Of a DNA stretch of 64,000 nucleotides, positions 8,494 through 16,148 are shown piece by piece. Where the stretch lies: positions 62,001 to 126,000 of the forward strand of contig JBQTIY010000002.1 in NCBI GenBank assembly GCA_052387675.1, read 5' to 3'. Position 1 is the stretch's first letter, and each line of letters begins with the position of its first letter. Both the position numbers and the translations under genes were made by a program. The notes below the pieces were generated by a model. The model had not been told where the DNA came from, ran no database searches, and saw only the letters and a program-made list of their open reading frames with translations. Source of the DNA: JBQTIY01 sp052387675 (GTDB lineage: Bacteria; Planctomycetota; B15-G4).

Positions 8494-9671
8494 GCGTGGC
8501 GACCGTCGACCAGCTCGCCGTCCAGGGACGGCGCGTCCTGGTGCGACTCGACCTCAACGTGCCGCTTGAGGACGGTCGTATCACCGACGACCTGCGTATC
8601 CGGGCGGCCTTGCCGACGGTGCGCTCGATCATCGAGCGCGGCGGCATTGCGATCTGCATCAGCCACCTGGGCCGTCCCAAGGGCGTTGACGAGAGTCTGC
8701 GCCTGGCGCCCATCGCGGCTCACCTGGCCGAGCTGCTCGGGCAGCCGGTCACGATGTTGCCTGGCGTGGTGGGGCCGGCCGTGGAGGCAGCCGTCAAGGC
8801 CTTGCAGCCGGGTGCGGTGGCCGTGCTGGAGAACGTCCGCTTCGAAAAGGGCGAGCAGAAGAGCGACCCGGAGTTCGCCGCGCGGCTCGCGGCACTGGGC
8901 GATCTGTTTGTGAATGACGCCTTTGGAACTGCGCATCGTCCGGATGCTTCGGTCGTGGGCATCGCCCAGCGCCTGGGTCCGGGACGTCGTGCTGCGGGCT
9001 TTCTCATGGGCCAGGAACTCAGCGCCTTCGCGCGCGTGCTGGACAATCCCACTCGCCCGCTCGTAGCGATCCTCGGCGGCGCCAAGATTTCGGACAAACT
9101 CGCGGTCGTGCGCCATCTGCTTCCGCGTGTGAACGCGGTGCTCGTGGGCGGCGCCATGGCTTACACGTTTCTGAAGAGCCAGGGGCATGCCGTCGGCAGC
9201 TCGCGGGTCGAGGAGTCCTTCGTGGGCGAGTGCGCCGACGTGTTGAAGGCTGCCCGATTGCGCGGCGTGGATGTCCTGCTGCCCTCCGATCACCTTTGCG
9301 CCCGGCAGTTCGACTCCGACGAGGCCGTACTGCAGCCGCTGGCCATTCCGGACGGCTGGATGGGCTTAGACATCGGACCGGCGACGATTCGCAGTTACTC
9401 GGAGCGCATCGCCAAGGCCGGCACGATCGTTTGGAACGGCCCTATGGGCGTCTTCGAGCGGGAGGCGTATAGCCGCGGCACTCGTGCGATCGCCGAGGCG
9501 GTCGCGCACTGCCCGGGCTACACGGTGGTGGGCGGCGGCGACAGCGCCGCTGCCGTCGCGGCCTTTGGGCTCGAGGACAGCATCGACCACATTTCCACCG
9601 GCGGCGGAGCCTCGCTGGAACTCCTGGAAGGCAAGCTGCTGCCCGGCATTGCGGCACTGCAGCCGGCTTAG
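8490..9671 (+). CDS. pgk: Phosphoglycerate kinase
   Basis: Makes ATP and 3-phosphoglycerate from 1,3-bisphosphoglycerate. About 393 residues of normal length carry VRLDLNVPL, SHLGRPKG, LENVRFEKGE, FVNDAFGTAHR, ILGGAKISDKL, NGPMGVFE and the nucleotide loop GGGDSAAA. I placed the start at ATG 8490, which overlaps the gap stop (ATGA); an earlier in-frame start at 8436 would lie well inside gap. The gap-pgk pair is a common bacterial glycolytic unit. Confidence 0.97.
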   Translation: MSVATVDQLAVQGRRVLVRLDLNVPLEDGRITDDLRIRAALPTVRSIIERGGIAICISHLGRPKGVDESLRLAPIAAHLAELLGQPVTMLPGVVGPAVEAAVKALQPGAVAVLENVRFEKGEQKSDPEFAARLAALGDLFVNDAFGTAHRPDASVVGIAQRLGPGRRAAGFLMGQELSAFARVLDNPTRPLVAILGGAKISDKLAVVRHLLPRVNAVLVGGAMAYTFLKSQGHAVGSSRVEESFVGECADVLKAARLRGVDVLLPSDHLCARQFDSDEAVLQPLAIPDGWMGLDIGPATIRSYSERIAKAGTIVWNGPMGVFEREAYSRGTRAIAEAVAHCPGYTVVGGGDSAAAVAAFGLEDSIDHISTGGGASLELLEGKLLPGIAALQPA

Positions 9672-9722
9672 AGCCGCCGCCGAAGCGAGCCAGGTTGGCG
9701 TTCGCCCGGCGACGGTGCGAAC

Positions 9723-10397
9723 ATGCAGCCCATGAGCCCGCCAGTTGTCCGCATCGCACCCTCTCTGCTGTCGGCAGACTTCGTGCGTCTCGCGCGCGAC
9801 ATTGAACGTGTCGAGGCCGCCGGCGCCGATTGGCTCCACGTGGATGTCATGGACGGGCATTTCGTGCCCAACCTCACGATCGGGCCGCCGGTTGTGAAGG
9901 CCATCAAGTCTGTCGCCACCGTGCCGCTCGACGTGCACATCATGATCAGTGATCCGGTGGCCTACGCCGAGCGCTATGTGCAGGCGGGCGCCGCCGTGCT
10001 GAGCTGCCATCTGGAGACAAAGCCGGAGGCGCTGGCGGTCATTCGCGCCGCGGGTGCCCGCGCGGGGCTGGCCGTGAATCCCGAGACGGACATTGCGCCG
10101 GTGCGCGACTTGTTTGGTGAGGTGGACTTGATCCTGGTCATGAGCGTGCGGCCTGGCTTCGGCGGCCAGCGCTTCATGCCGGAGGTGCTGCGCAAGGTCG
10201 AGCAGTTACGGCGCTGGGGCTGGGCCGGGGATCTGGAGATTGATGGAGGCATCGCACCGGCCACCATTGGCGACGCGGCGGCCGCGGGCGCCAACGTCTT
10301 CGTGGCCGGCTCTGCGGTCTTTGGTTCGCCCGACTGGGCCGCCACCATCGCCGAGTTGCGCGCGACGGCCGAACGCCGGCTCGGGGTCCGTGCCTAA
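9723..10397 (+). CDS. rpe: Ribulose-phosphate 3-epimerase
   Basis: Interconverts ribulose-5-P and xylulose-5-P in the pentose phosphate pathway. The 224-residue TIM barrel shows 'IAPSLLSADF', metal ligands H39 and D41 within LHVDVMDGHFVPN, the next ligand in LDVHIMI, MSVRPGFGGQ, and the ligand Asp in LEIDGGI. It follows pgk by 51 bases in the same orientation and probably belongs to the same transcript. ATG 9732 is an alternative start that would remove three residues. Confidence 0.96.
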   Translation: MQPMSPPVVRIAPSLLSADFVRLARDIERVEAAGADWLHVDVMDGHFVPNLTIGPPVVKAIKSVATVPLDVHIMISDPVAYAERYVQAGAAVLSCHLETKPEALAVIRAAGARAGLAVNPETDIAPVRDLFGEVDLILVMSVRPGFGGQRFMPEVLRKVEQLRRWGWAGDLEIDGGIAPATIGDAAAAGANVFVAGSAVFGSPDWAATIAELRATAERRLGVRA

Positions 10398-10420
10398 GCG
10401 GCGCGACGCAGAGGAGAACC

Positions 10421-11260
10421 ATGGCTTCACTTCCCTGGCTGCGACACCGCAAGAAGGACATCCCCGGCGATCTCTGGGTGCGCTGTCCGAGTTGCGACGA
10501 AACGATCTTCGGCAAGGACCTCGACGATCAGCTCAAGGTCTGCCCGAAGTGCCGCTTTCACTTTCCGATCTCGTCGCACTTGCGCATCGCTTGCACGCTC
10601 GACGCGGGCAGTTGGCAGGAGTTCGACGCGGCGATGGAGACCATCGATGCGCTGGGCTTCGTGGACAAGAAGCCCTATCCGCAAAAGCTCACGGAGACGG
10701 CCGCTTCGACTGGGGTGAAGGAAGCGATGCGCTATGGCCTTGGCCAAATCGAGTCGCGTGAACTGGTCTTCGGCACGCTCGAGTTCCGCTTCCTCGGCGG
10801 CAGCATGGGCGTCGTGGTGGGGGAGAAAGTGGCGCGCGCTGCGGAACTAGCCCTTGCGCGCAGACTGCCCCTCATCCTGGTGGCCGCCTCCGGCGGTGCC
10901 CGCATGCACGAGGGCATCCTGTCGCTCATGCAAATGGCCAAGACCTGCTCCGCGCTGGCGGCTTACCGTGAAGCGGGCGGCTTCTATGTTTCGCTGTGCA
11001 CACACCCGACCACCGGTGGAGTTACCGCGTCGTGGGCCATGGCGGCCGATGTCATCCTGGCCGAACCGGGGGCGCTCATCGGCTTTGCCGGGCCACGCGT
11101 CATCGAGGGCACAATCAAGAAGAAGCTGCCGCCCGGCTTTCAGACCGCGGAGTTCCTGCTTGAGAAAGGACAAGTCGATCTCATCGTCCCGCGGCAGGAG
11201 TTGCGAGCGACGCTCGCGCGGCTTTTGGCCTACGCGCCCCGCTTCGCGACGGCGAGCTGA
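10421..11260 (+). CDS. accD: Acetyl-CoA carboxylase carboxyltransferase subunit beta
   Basis: The beta subunit of the carboxyltransferase that transfers carboxyl from biotin to acetyl-CoA, the committed step of fatty-acid synthesis. The 279 residues begin with a zinc ribbon (C22, C25, C41, C44), followed by the crotonase-like core with GGSMGVVVGEK, SGGARMHEGI, HPTTGGVTASWA and GFAGPRVIEGTI. The partner accA and the biotin carboxylase genes are not in the window. A GAGGAG Shine-Dalgarno (GCAGAGGAGAACC) precedes the ATG. Confidence 0.96.
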   Translation: MASLPWLRHRKKDIPGDLWVRCPSCDETIFGKDLDDQLKVCPKCRFHFPISSHLRIACTLDAGSWQEFDAAMETIDALGFVDKKPYPQKLTETAASTGVKEAMRYGLGQIESRELVFGTLEFRFLGGSMGVVVGEKVARAAELALARRLPLILVAASGGARMHEGILSLMQMAKTCSALAAYREAGGFYVSLCTHPTTGGVTASWAMAADVILAEPGALIGFAGPRVIEGTIKKKLPPGFQTAEFLLEKGQVDLIVPRQELRATLARLLAYAPRFATAS

Positions 11261-11308
11261 TTCCGGGGCGCAGCGCTTGGCTGGCCTGCGCTGCGGTGGC
11301 GTCCCGGC

Positions 11309-11337
11309 TTGCGCCGCCGAGGGGCGCTGCCTAGACT
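11309..11337 (+). promoter_or_regulatory. Candidate promoter of tRNA-Asn
   Basis: TTGCGC (11309-11314), a 17-base spacer and TAGACT (11332-11337) end 19 bases before the mature tRNA 5' end. The spacing is ideal and the start would fall just before the tRNA. It shares its -10 with ald and gap in this window. Confidence 0.55.
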
Positions 11338-11356
11338 CCGCGACTTCCTTTGCGCT

Positions 11357-11433
11357 TCCCCGATAGCTCAGTTGGTTAGAGCATCTGACTGTTAATCAGA
11401 GGGTCGGTGGTTCGAGTCCACCTCGGGGAGCCA
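11357..11433 (+). tRNA. tRNA-Asn (anticodon GTT)
   Basis: A complete 77-nt cloverleaf including an encoded CCA (11431-11433). The acceptor TCCCCGA (11357-11363) pairs with TCGGGGA (11423-11429). The D-arm reads AGCTCAGTTGGTTAGAGC. The anticodon loop CTGTTAA places GTT at 11391-11393. The T-arm contains GGTTCGAGTCC. Confidence 0.97.
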
Positions 11434-11482
11434 TTTCTTCTCGTCGCCCCGGATTCGGAGCGCTGCTTTCGGAGTCGGATCC

Positions 11483-12064
11483 ATGGTCAGGCTCACGCGC
11501 ATCTACACGCGCACCGGCGACGACGGCACGACGGGACTGGGCGATGGCTCGCGGGTGCCCAAGACCTCAGCGCGCATCGAAGCCTATGGCACCGTGGACG
11601 AACTCAATGCACTGCTGGGCCTTTGCCACGAGCACCTCGCGGCCCCGGTCCGCCAAGCGGCCGTGCGCCAGATTCAAAATGATCTCTTCGACTTGGGCGC
11701 AGACCTGTGTGTCCCCGAGGGAGCGCGGCCCGGGGGGCAGGCGCCCTTGCGCATCGGACCGCAGCGCGTCCTCCGGCTAGAGCGCTGGATCGATGAGACC
11801 AACGCCGCGTTAGCGCCGCTGCAGAGCTTCGTGCTGCCCGGCGGTGGGCCGGCCAACACGATGCTGCATTTGGCTCGCACCGTCTGTCGCCGGGCCGAAC
11901 GGCGCGTGCAGGCGCTCTCGGAGTCGGAGCCGGTCAACGTTCAGTGCGGCATCTACCTGAATCGCTTGTCCGACCTGCTGTTCGTCATGGCCCGAGCCGC
12001 GGTTGTCGGCCCGGAGGTGCTCTGGTCGCCGTGCCGGGACGATGCGCCCTCGAGCCCAGCGTGA
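11483..12064 (+). CDS. Cob(I)alamin adenosyltransferase, PduO type
   Basis: Transfers the adenosyl group of ATP to cob(I)alamin to give coenzyme B12. The 193-residue four-helix-bundle protein shows the ATP loop 'IYTRTGDDGTTGLGDGSRV' near residues 7-25, then AYGTVDELNALLG, and FVLPGGG with the RTVCRRAER helix, all typical of PduO/MMAB ATRs. No B12-dependent enzyme is encoded nearby, so its client is unknown. It stands alone behind tRNA-Asn and is followed at 19 bases by a DUF423 gene. Confidence 0.92.
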   Translation: MVRLTRIYTRTGDDGTTGLGDGSRVPKTSARIEAYGTVDELNALLGLCHEHLAAPVRQAAVRQIQNDLFDLGADLCVPEGARPGGQAPLRIGPQRVLRLERWIDETNAALAPLQSFVLPGGGPANTMLHLARTVCRRAERRVQALSESEPVNVQCGIYLNRLSDLLFVMARAAVVGPEVLWSPCRDDAPSSPA

Positions 12065-12083
12065 GCAGCCGGGAGGGGCGTCC

Positions 12084-12443
12084 ATGAATGCCGTGCTCGT
12101 AGGAGCCCTGCTGGCCGCGCTGGGAGTCCTGGCCGGCGCCTTCGGCGCACACGGTCTCAAGTCGCAGCTCACGCCCGACAAGCTGCAGATCTTTGACACG
12201 GGTGTGCGCTACCACTTGATCCACGCTCTGGCGTTGGTCTTGGTCGGACTCTTGGCGCGGCAGGGTGTTCAGGATCTCGGCACGCCGGCCTGGCTCTTTG
12301 CCTCCGGCGTTCTGCTCTTCAGCGGATCGCTTTACGCCTTGGCTCTCGGGGCGCCGAGCTTCGTGGGATTTCTCACCCCGCTCGGCGGACTCATGTTTCT
12401 CGGAGGCTGGGTGCTCCTCGCACTGGCGGCCCGTGGGCGCTGA
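12084..12443 (+). CDS. DUF423 small membrane protein
   Basis: A 119-residue, mostly hydrophobic protein with four predicted membrane helices. The start 'LGVLAGAFGAHGLKSQL' and 'FDTGVRYHLIHALALV' are the signature of DUF423 (YgdD-like) inner-membrane proteins of unknown function. I chose ATG 12084 because of the GGGAGGGG Shine-Dalgarno 6-12 bases upstream. Its 3' end overlaps the tgt gene by 11 bases. Confidence 0.88.
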   Translation: MNAVLVGALLAALGVLAGAFGAHGLKSQLTPDKLQIFDTGVRYHLIHALALVLVGLLARQGVQDLGTPAWLFASGVLLFSGSLYALALGAPSFVGFLTPLGGLMFLGGWVLLALAARGR

Positions 12444-13563
12444 CCGGACACGCCTAGAGCTCGGTTTCCGGCTGCTGAAGTCGGATCCAGGGGGGGCGCG
12501 CCGGGCGCGCTTTCACACGGTTCACGGACCGGTGGAAACCCCAGCCTTCATGCCAGTCGGCACGCAGGGTGCCGTCAAGGCGCTGCTCCCGCGCGATGTG
12601 CGCGATACGGGCGCCGAAGTCGTGCTGGCCAACACGTACCACCTGAGTCTTGAGGATCGCACTGAGCTCGTGGAGCGCGCCGGAGGCCTGCATCGCTTCA
12701 TGGCGTGGGATCGCACGATCCTGACTGACTCCGGAGGTTTTCAGGTCTTCAGCCTCCCCGGCAAAGAAGTCACCGAGGATGGCGTCTCCTTCCCTGGCGC
12801 CAAGGGCGCGCCGCGCCTGCTGCTCGATCCCGAGGGATCAATGGACATCCAGCGACGGCTGGGGGCCGACATCGTCATGGCCTTCGATGAATGCTGCGCT
12901 CATGACGCGCCGCGCGACTACGTCGAGCGGAGTGTGGAACGCACCGCACGCTGGGCACAGCGCTGTCGTGACGTGCCTCTGGACCAACATCAGCATCTCT
13001 TCGGGATTGTGCAGGGTGGGCTGCACGAGGATCTGCGCACGCGCAGCGCGACGCAGTTGCGCGCACTGGACTTCGCCGGCTACGCGATCGGCGGCGTGAG
13101 TGTCGGGGAGGGACACGAGCGCATGGTGGCGGTAGTCCGTTGGACCGCGCCGCTGCTGCCCGAGGATCGACCGCGCTACCTCATGGGCGTGGGGCTTCCA
13201 GAAGACCTGCTCGCGGCGATCGCCCTCGGCATGGACATGTTCGACTGCGTCATCCCGACCCGCTACGCACGCGGCGGCACCCTCTTCACGCGCAAGGGCG
13301 TGATCCGCATCGGTGACAAGGTCCACCGGCACGAGAACGAACCGATCGACAGTAAGTGCGGCTGCTACGCCTGCGCCCACTACACGCGCATGACCTTGCG
13401 GCATCTGCACTACTCCCATGAGCCGATCTTCGAAACGCTGGCAAGCCTTCACAATCTGCGTTTCTACGGGGACCTCATGACCGAGAGCCGCCATGAGATC
13501 GAGCGGGGGCGCTTCACAGCCTGGAGCGCTGCCTGGCTGAAGCGCTACCGGGGGGCTGAGTAG
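12433..13563 (+). CDS. tgt: tRNA-guanine transglycosylase (first copy)
   Basis: Exchanges G34 of GUN-anticodon tRNAs for a 7-deazaguanine precursor. About 376 residues show the TIM barrel with LTDSGGFQVFSL, VMAFDEC (active-site Asp), FGIVQGG, the nucleophile region MFDCVIPTR, and the zinc site C-x-C-x2-C with a downstream His near ALHNLRF-type sequence. The specificity loop reads GGVSVGE instead of the usual GGLAVGE or GGLSVGE. The probable start is GTG 12433, overlapping DUF423; upstream in-frame codons lie inside that gene. No queA or other queuosine gene is nearby. A second paralogue lies at 58114. Confidence 0.93.
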   Translation: MGADRTRLELGFRLLKSDPGGARRARFHTVHGPVETPAFMPVGTQGAVKALLPRDVRDTGAEVVLANTYHLSLEDRTELVERAGGLHRFMAWDRTILTDSGGFQVFSLPGKEVTEDGVSFPGAKGAPRLLLDPEGSMDIQRRLGADIVMAFDECCAHDAPRDYVERSVERTARWAQRCRDVPLDQHQHLFGIVQGGLHEDLRTRSATQLRALDFAGYAIGGVSVGEGHERMVAVVRWTAPLLPEDRPRYLMGVGLPEDLLAAIALGMDMFDCVIPTRYARGGTLFTRKGVIRIGDKVHRHENEPIDSKCGCYACAHYTRMTLRHLHYSHEPIFETLASLHNLRFYGDLMTESRHEIERGRFTAWSAAWLKRYRGAE

Positions 13564-13588
13564 GGCAAAACCGAGCCTCTCAGCCGCA

Positions 13589-13616
13589 TTGACAGGCCAT
13601 ATCAGCCTGATATGAT
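13589..13616 (+). promoter_or_regulatory. Consensus promoter of the SahR-like regulator
   Basis: A perfect -35 TTGACA (13589-13594), a 16-base spacer and -10 TATGAT (13611-13616). Six bases separate the -10 from ATG 13623, so transcription should start at or next to the start codon, giving a leaderless mRNA. Confidence 0.8.
13598..13614 (+). promoter_or_regulatory. Operator palindrome overlapping the -10
   Basis: CATATCA-GCC-TGATATG is a perfect 7-bp inverted repeat with a 3-base centre. It sits in the spacer and -10 of the promoter in front of the ArsR-type gene, the position expected of an autorepressor site. SahR-type binding is inferred. Confidence 0.7.
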
Positions 13617-13619
13617 GCC

Positions 13620-14612
13620 GTGATGCGTGCTGAAACTGCCTCGCCCGTGGGCTTTCTCCGAGTTCTGGCCGATGAAACCCGCCTGCGGGTGCTTGGGCTG
13701 CTCGCCGAGACGGAGTTGTCCGTCGGTGAACTGGCTCGGGCGCTGGCGATGGGGCAAAGCCGGGTGAGCAACCATCTGAAGGTCCTGCGGGAGTCGCAGC
13801 TCATTGTGGAGCGCCACGAGGGCTCCTTCACGTACTGCCGCATGAGCACCTTGGAAGGTTCGGCGGCCCAGGTGGTGGGTGCCCTCAAGCCCGCTCTGGA
13901 GACTTTGCCGGACCGGCAAGCCGACCGACGCCGGCTAGCCAGCGTTTTGGCGGATCGCGCAGACAGCCGTGCCTTCTTCGATCGGATAGCCGGTGACTGG
14001 GATCTCATCGGCAGCGACTTTGCCCTGGGAACCGGCCGGCTCGAGGTGCTGGGCTGCCTGGTGACGCCTGATCTGGTCGTGGCGGACGTCGGCTGCGGAA
14101 CCGGGTATCTGGCCCGGGCACTGGGTCGTCGCGTGCGACGCGTGATTTGCGTGGACACCTCCAGCGCCATGCTTGAGAAGGCGCGCGACAACCTCGCGGA
14201 TCTCGACGCTGAGTTCGAGTTTCGCACCGGCGCCGTCGAGGCATTGCCGCTGCAAACCGCAGAGGTCGATGCGGCCTGTGCGCATATGGTGCTGCATCAC
14301 CTTTCTGACACGCGGGCGGGTCTGGCAGAAATGGCCCGCGTGACGCGCCCAGGCGGGCTCGTGGTGGCCGTGGAACTGCTGCCGCACCGCGAGGACTGGA
14401 TGCGAGAGGCCATGGCCGACGCGCGCCTCGGCCTCGACCCGGTGCAACTCGAGGCGGAACTGCGTTCCATCGGCCTGATCGATGTGCATCGCGAAATCCT
14501 CGGCGACAGCTACGTCGTTGAGCATCCCTCCGGTCGACGCATTGAACTGCCGCTCTTTCTCATTCGCGGGCGCCGCGCCGCTGCCGCTTCAACCGCACAC
14601 CTGCCTTCCTGA
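13620..14612 (+). CDS. ArsR-type regulator fused to a methyltransferase domain (SahR-like)
   Basis: About 330 residues. Residues 10-90 form a winged helix (LADETRLRVLGLL, then the recognition helix around QSRVSNHLKVLRESQ). From about residue 125 there is a class I SAM-dependent methyltransferase fold with motif I VADVGCGTG near 154-162. This architecture is that of SahR, which senses S-adenosylhomocysteine and controls SAM-cycle genes in Proteobacteria. It stands 50 bases upstream of ahcY, which supports that role. GTG 13620 and ATG 13623 are adjacent possible starts; I favour the ATG because of the promoter spacing. No catalytic target is evident, so the domain may serve as a ligand sensor. 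Confidence 0.86.
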   Translation: MMRAETASPVGFLRVLADETRLRVLGLLAETELSVGELARALAMGQSRVSNHLKVLRESQLIVERHEGSFTYCRMSTLEGSAAQVVGALKPALETLPDRQADRRRLASVLADRADSRAFFDRIAGDWDLIGSDFALGTGRLEVLGCLVTPDLVVADVGCGTGYLARALGRRVRRVICVDTSSAMLEKARDNLADLDAEFEFRTGAVEALPLQTAEVDAACAHMVLHHLSDTRAGLAEMARVTRPGGLVVAVELLPHREDWMREAMADARLGLDPVQLEAELRSIGLIDVHREILGDSYVVEHPSGRRIELPLFLIRGRRAAAASTAHLPS

Positions 14613-14662
14613 TCCCAACTTTCGCAATCCCTTTTTCGCAAACCCCTCTGGAGAATCCCGCC

Positions 14663-16003
14663 GTGTCACCTGTTGCCACCAAGACCAAGAAGCCCGTTGC
14701 CCAGTTCACCGATTACAAGGTCAAGGACATGTCCTTGGCCGACTGGGGCCGCAAGGAAATCATGTTGGCCGAGAAGGAAATGCCAGGCCTCATGGCCCTG
14801 CGCCGCAAATACGGCAAGCAGCAGCCGCTGAAGGGCGCGCGCATCGCCGGCTGCCTGCACATGACCATTCAGACGGCCGTGCTCATCGAGACGCTCATGA
14901 AGCTCGGCGCCGACGTGCGCTGGAGCTCATGCAACATCTTTTCGACGCAGGATCACGCGGCGGCGGCCATCGCTGCGGCGGGCATCCCGGTCTTCGCCTG
15001 GAAGGGCGAGTCCGAGGCGGAATACAACTGGTGCGTCGAGCGCACGATCGAGTGGCCGGGCGGCAAGGGCCCCAACATGATCCTCGATGACGGCGGCGAC
15101 CTGACCGCGATGCTGCACCAGGAGCGTTATGCGCACCTGCTGCGCGACGTGCGCGGCATCTCGGAGGAGACGACCACGGGCGTGCACGCACTGGTGCGCA
15201 TGCTCGAGGCGGGCAAGCTCAAGGTCCCGGCCATCAACGTGAATGACTCGGTGACCAAGAGCAAGTTCGACAACCTCTACGGCTGCCGGGAAAGCCTGGC
15301 GGATGGCATCAAGCGCGCGACCGACGTCATGATCGCGGGCAAGGTCATCGTGGTGGCGGGCTATGGCGACGTGGGTAAGGGTTGCGCGCGTTCTATGCGC
15401 GGCTTCGGCGCCCGCGTCCTCGTCACGGAGATCGATCCGATCTGCGCGCTCCAGGCTGCAATGGAAGGCTTCGAAGTCACGACCATGGAAGATGCGATTC
15501 CTGAGGCAGACGTCTACGTCACCGCCACGGGCTGCTGTGACATCATCACCATCGAGCACATGCGCCGCATGAAGGACGAGGCGATCGTCTGCAACATCGG
15601 CCACTTCGATGTGGAGATCGATGTGGCTGCCCTCAACCGCGAGACCGGCATCCGCAAGCTGGAGATCAAGCCCCAGGTGGACCGGTACACCTTCAAGGAT
15701 GGTCACAGCGTCATCCTGCTGGCCGAAGGCCGGCTGGTGAATCTGGGCTGTGCCACCGGTCACCCGTCGTTCGTGATGAGCAACTCGTTCAGCAACCAGG
15801 TCCTGGCGCAGATCGAGCTCTTCCAGAACTACAAGAAGTACAAGGTCGGGGTGACGACCCTGCCCAAGAAGCTGGATGAGGAGGTGGCTCGTACACACCT
15901 GGACAAACTGGGTGTGAAGCTCACGAGTCTGTCCAAGCGCCAGTCGAGCTACCTGGGCGTCGCCCCGGAAGGCCCGTACAAGCCGGAACACTACCGGTAC
16001 TAA
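14663..16003 (+). CDS. ahcY: S-adenosylhomocysteine hydrolase
   Basis: Hydrolyses S-adenosylhomocysteine to adenosine and homocysteine, relieving inhibition of methyltransferases. The 446 residues show 'NVNDSVTKSKFDN' with the substrate Lys and Asp, the NAD-binding GYGDVGKGCA near residues 233-242, and a C-terminus ending in YKPEHYRY, as in canonical AhcY. The start is GTG 14663 behind a GGAG element. It is co-directional with the SahR-like gene and probably shares its operator. The longer bacterial/eukaryotic-type sequence is complete. Confidence 0.97.
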   Translation: MSPVATKTKKPVAQFTDYKVKDMSLADWGRKEIMLAEKEMPGLMALRRKYGKQQPLKGARIAGCLHMTIQTAVLIETLMKLGADVRWSSCNIFSTQDHAAAAIAAAGIPVFAWKGESEAEYNWCVERTIEWPGGKGPNMILDDGGDLTAMLHQERYAHLLRDVRGISEETTTGVHALVRMLEAGKLKVPAINVNDSVTKSKFDNLYGCRESLADGIKRATDVMIAGKVIVVAGYGDVGKGCARSMRGFGARVLVTEIDPICALQAAMEGFEVTTMEDAIPEADVYVTATGCCDIITIEHMRRMKDEAIVCNIGHFDVEIDVAALNRETGIRKLEIKPQVDRYTFKDGHSVILLAEGRLVNLGCATGHPSFVMSNSFSNQVLAQIELFQNYKKYKVGVTTLPKKLDEEVARTHLDKLGVKLTSLSKRQSSYLGVAPEGPYKPEHYRY

Positions 16004-16030
16004 GCCCTTCACCGCGCTATCCGGCCAGTG

Positions 16031-16089
16031 CTGCCGGGCCCCGCGAGCAGGTCGCTGCGAGAGCAGGCTTGCTTGGCGGGGCCCGGTGG
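16031..16089 (+). terminator. Long GC-rich hairpin after ahcY
   Basis: CCGGGCCCCGC (16034-16044) pairs perfectly with GCGGGGCCCGG (16076-16086), extendable outward to 14 bp with two G-T pairs; the loop is about 31 bases. There is no U-run after it. It may be a terminator or mRNA-stabilising hairpin between ahcY and mrp. Confidence 0.55.
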
Positions 16090-16148
16090 CCTATGTCACA
16101 GCGCTGCGGCCTGGTGGTCGCGCCACACGTTCTCGAGGATTTGCCACG

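Noticed and set aside
16004..16148. A riboswitch upstream of mrp
   Set aside because: Only one strong hairpin is visible; I could not match SAH, SAM or other aptamer cores.
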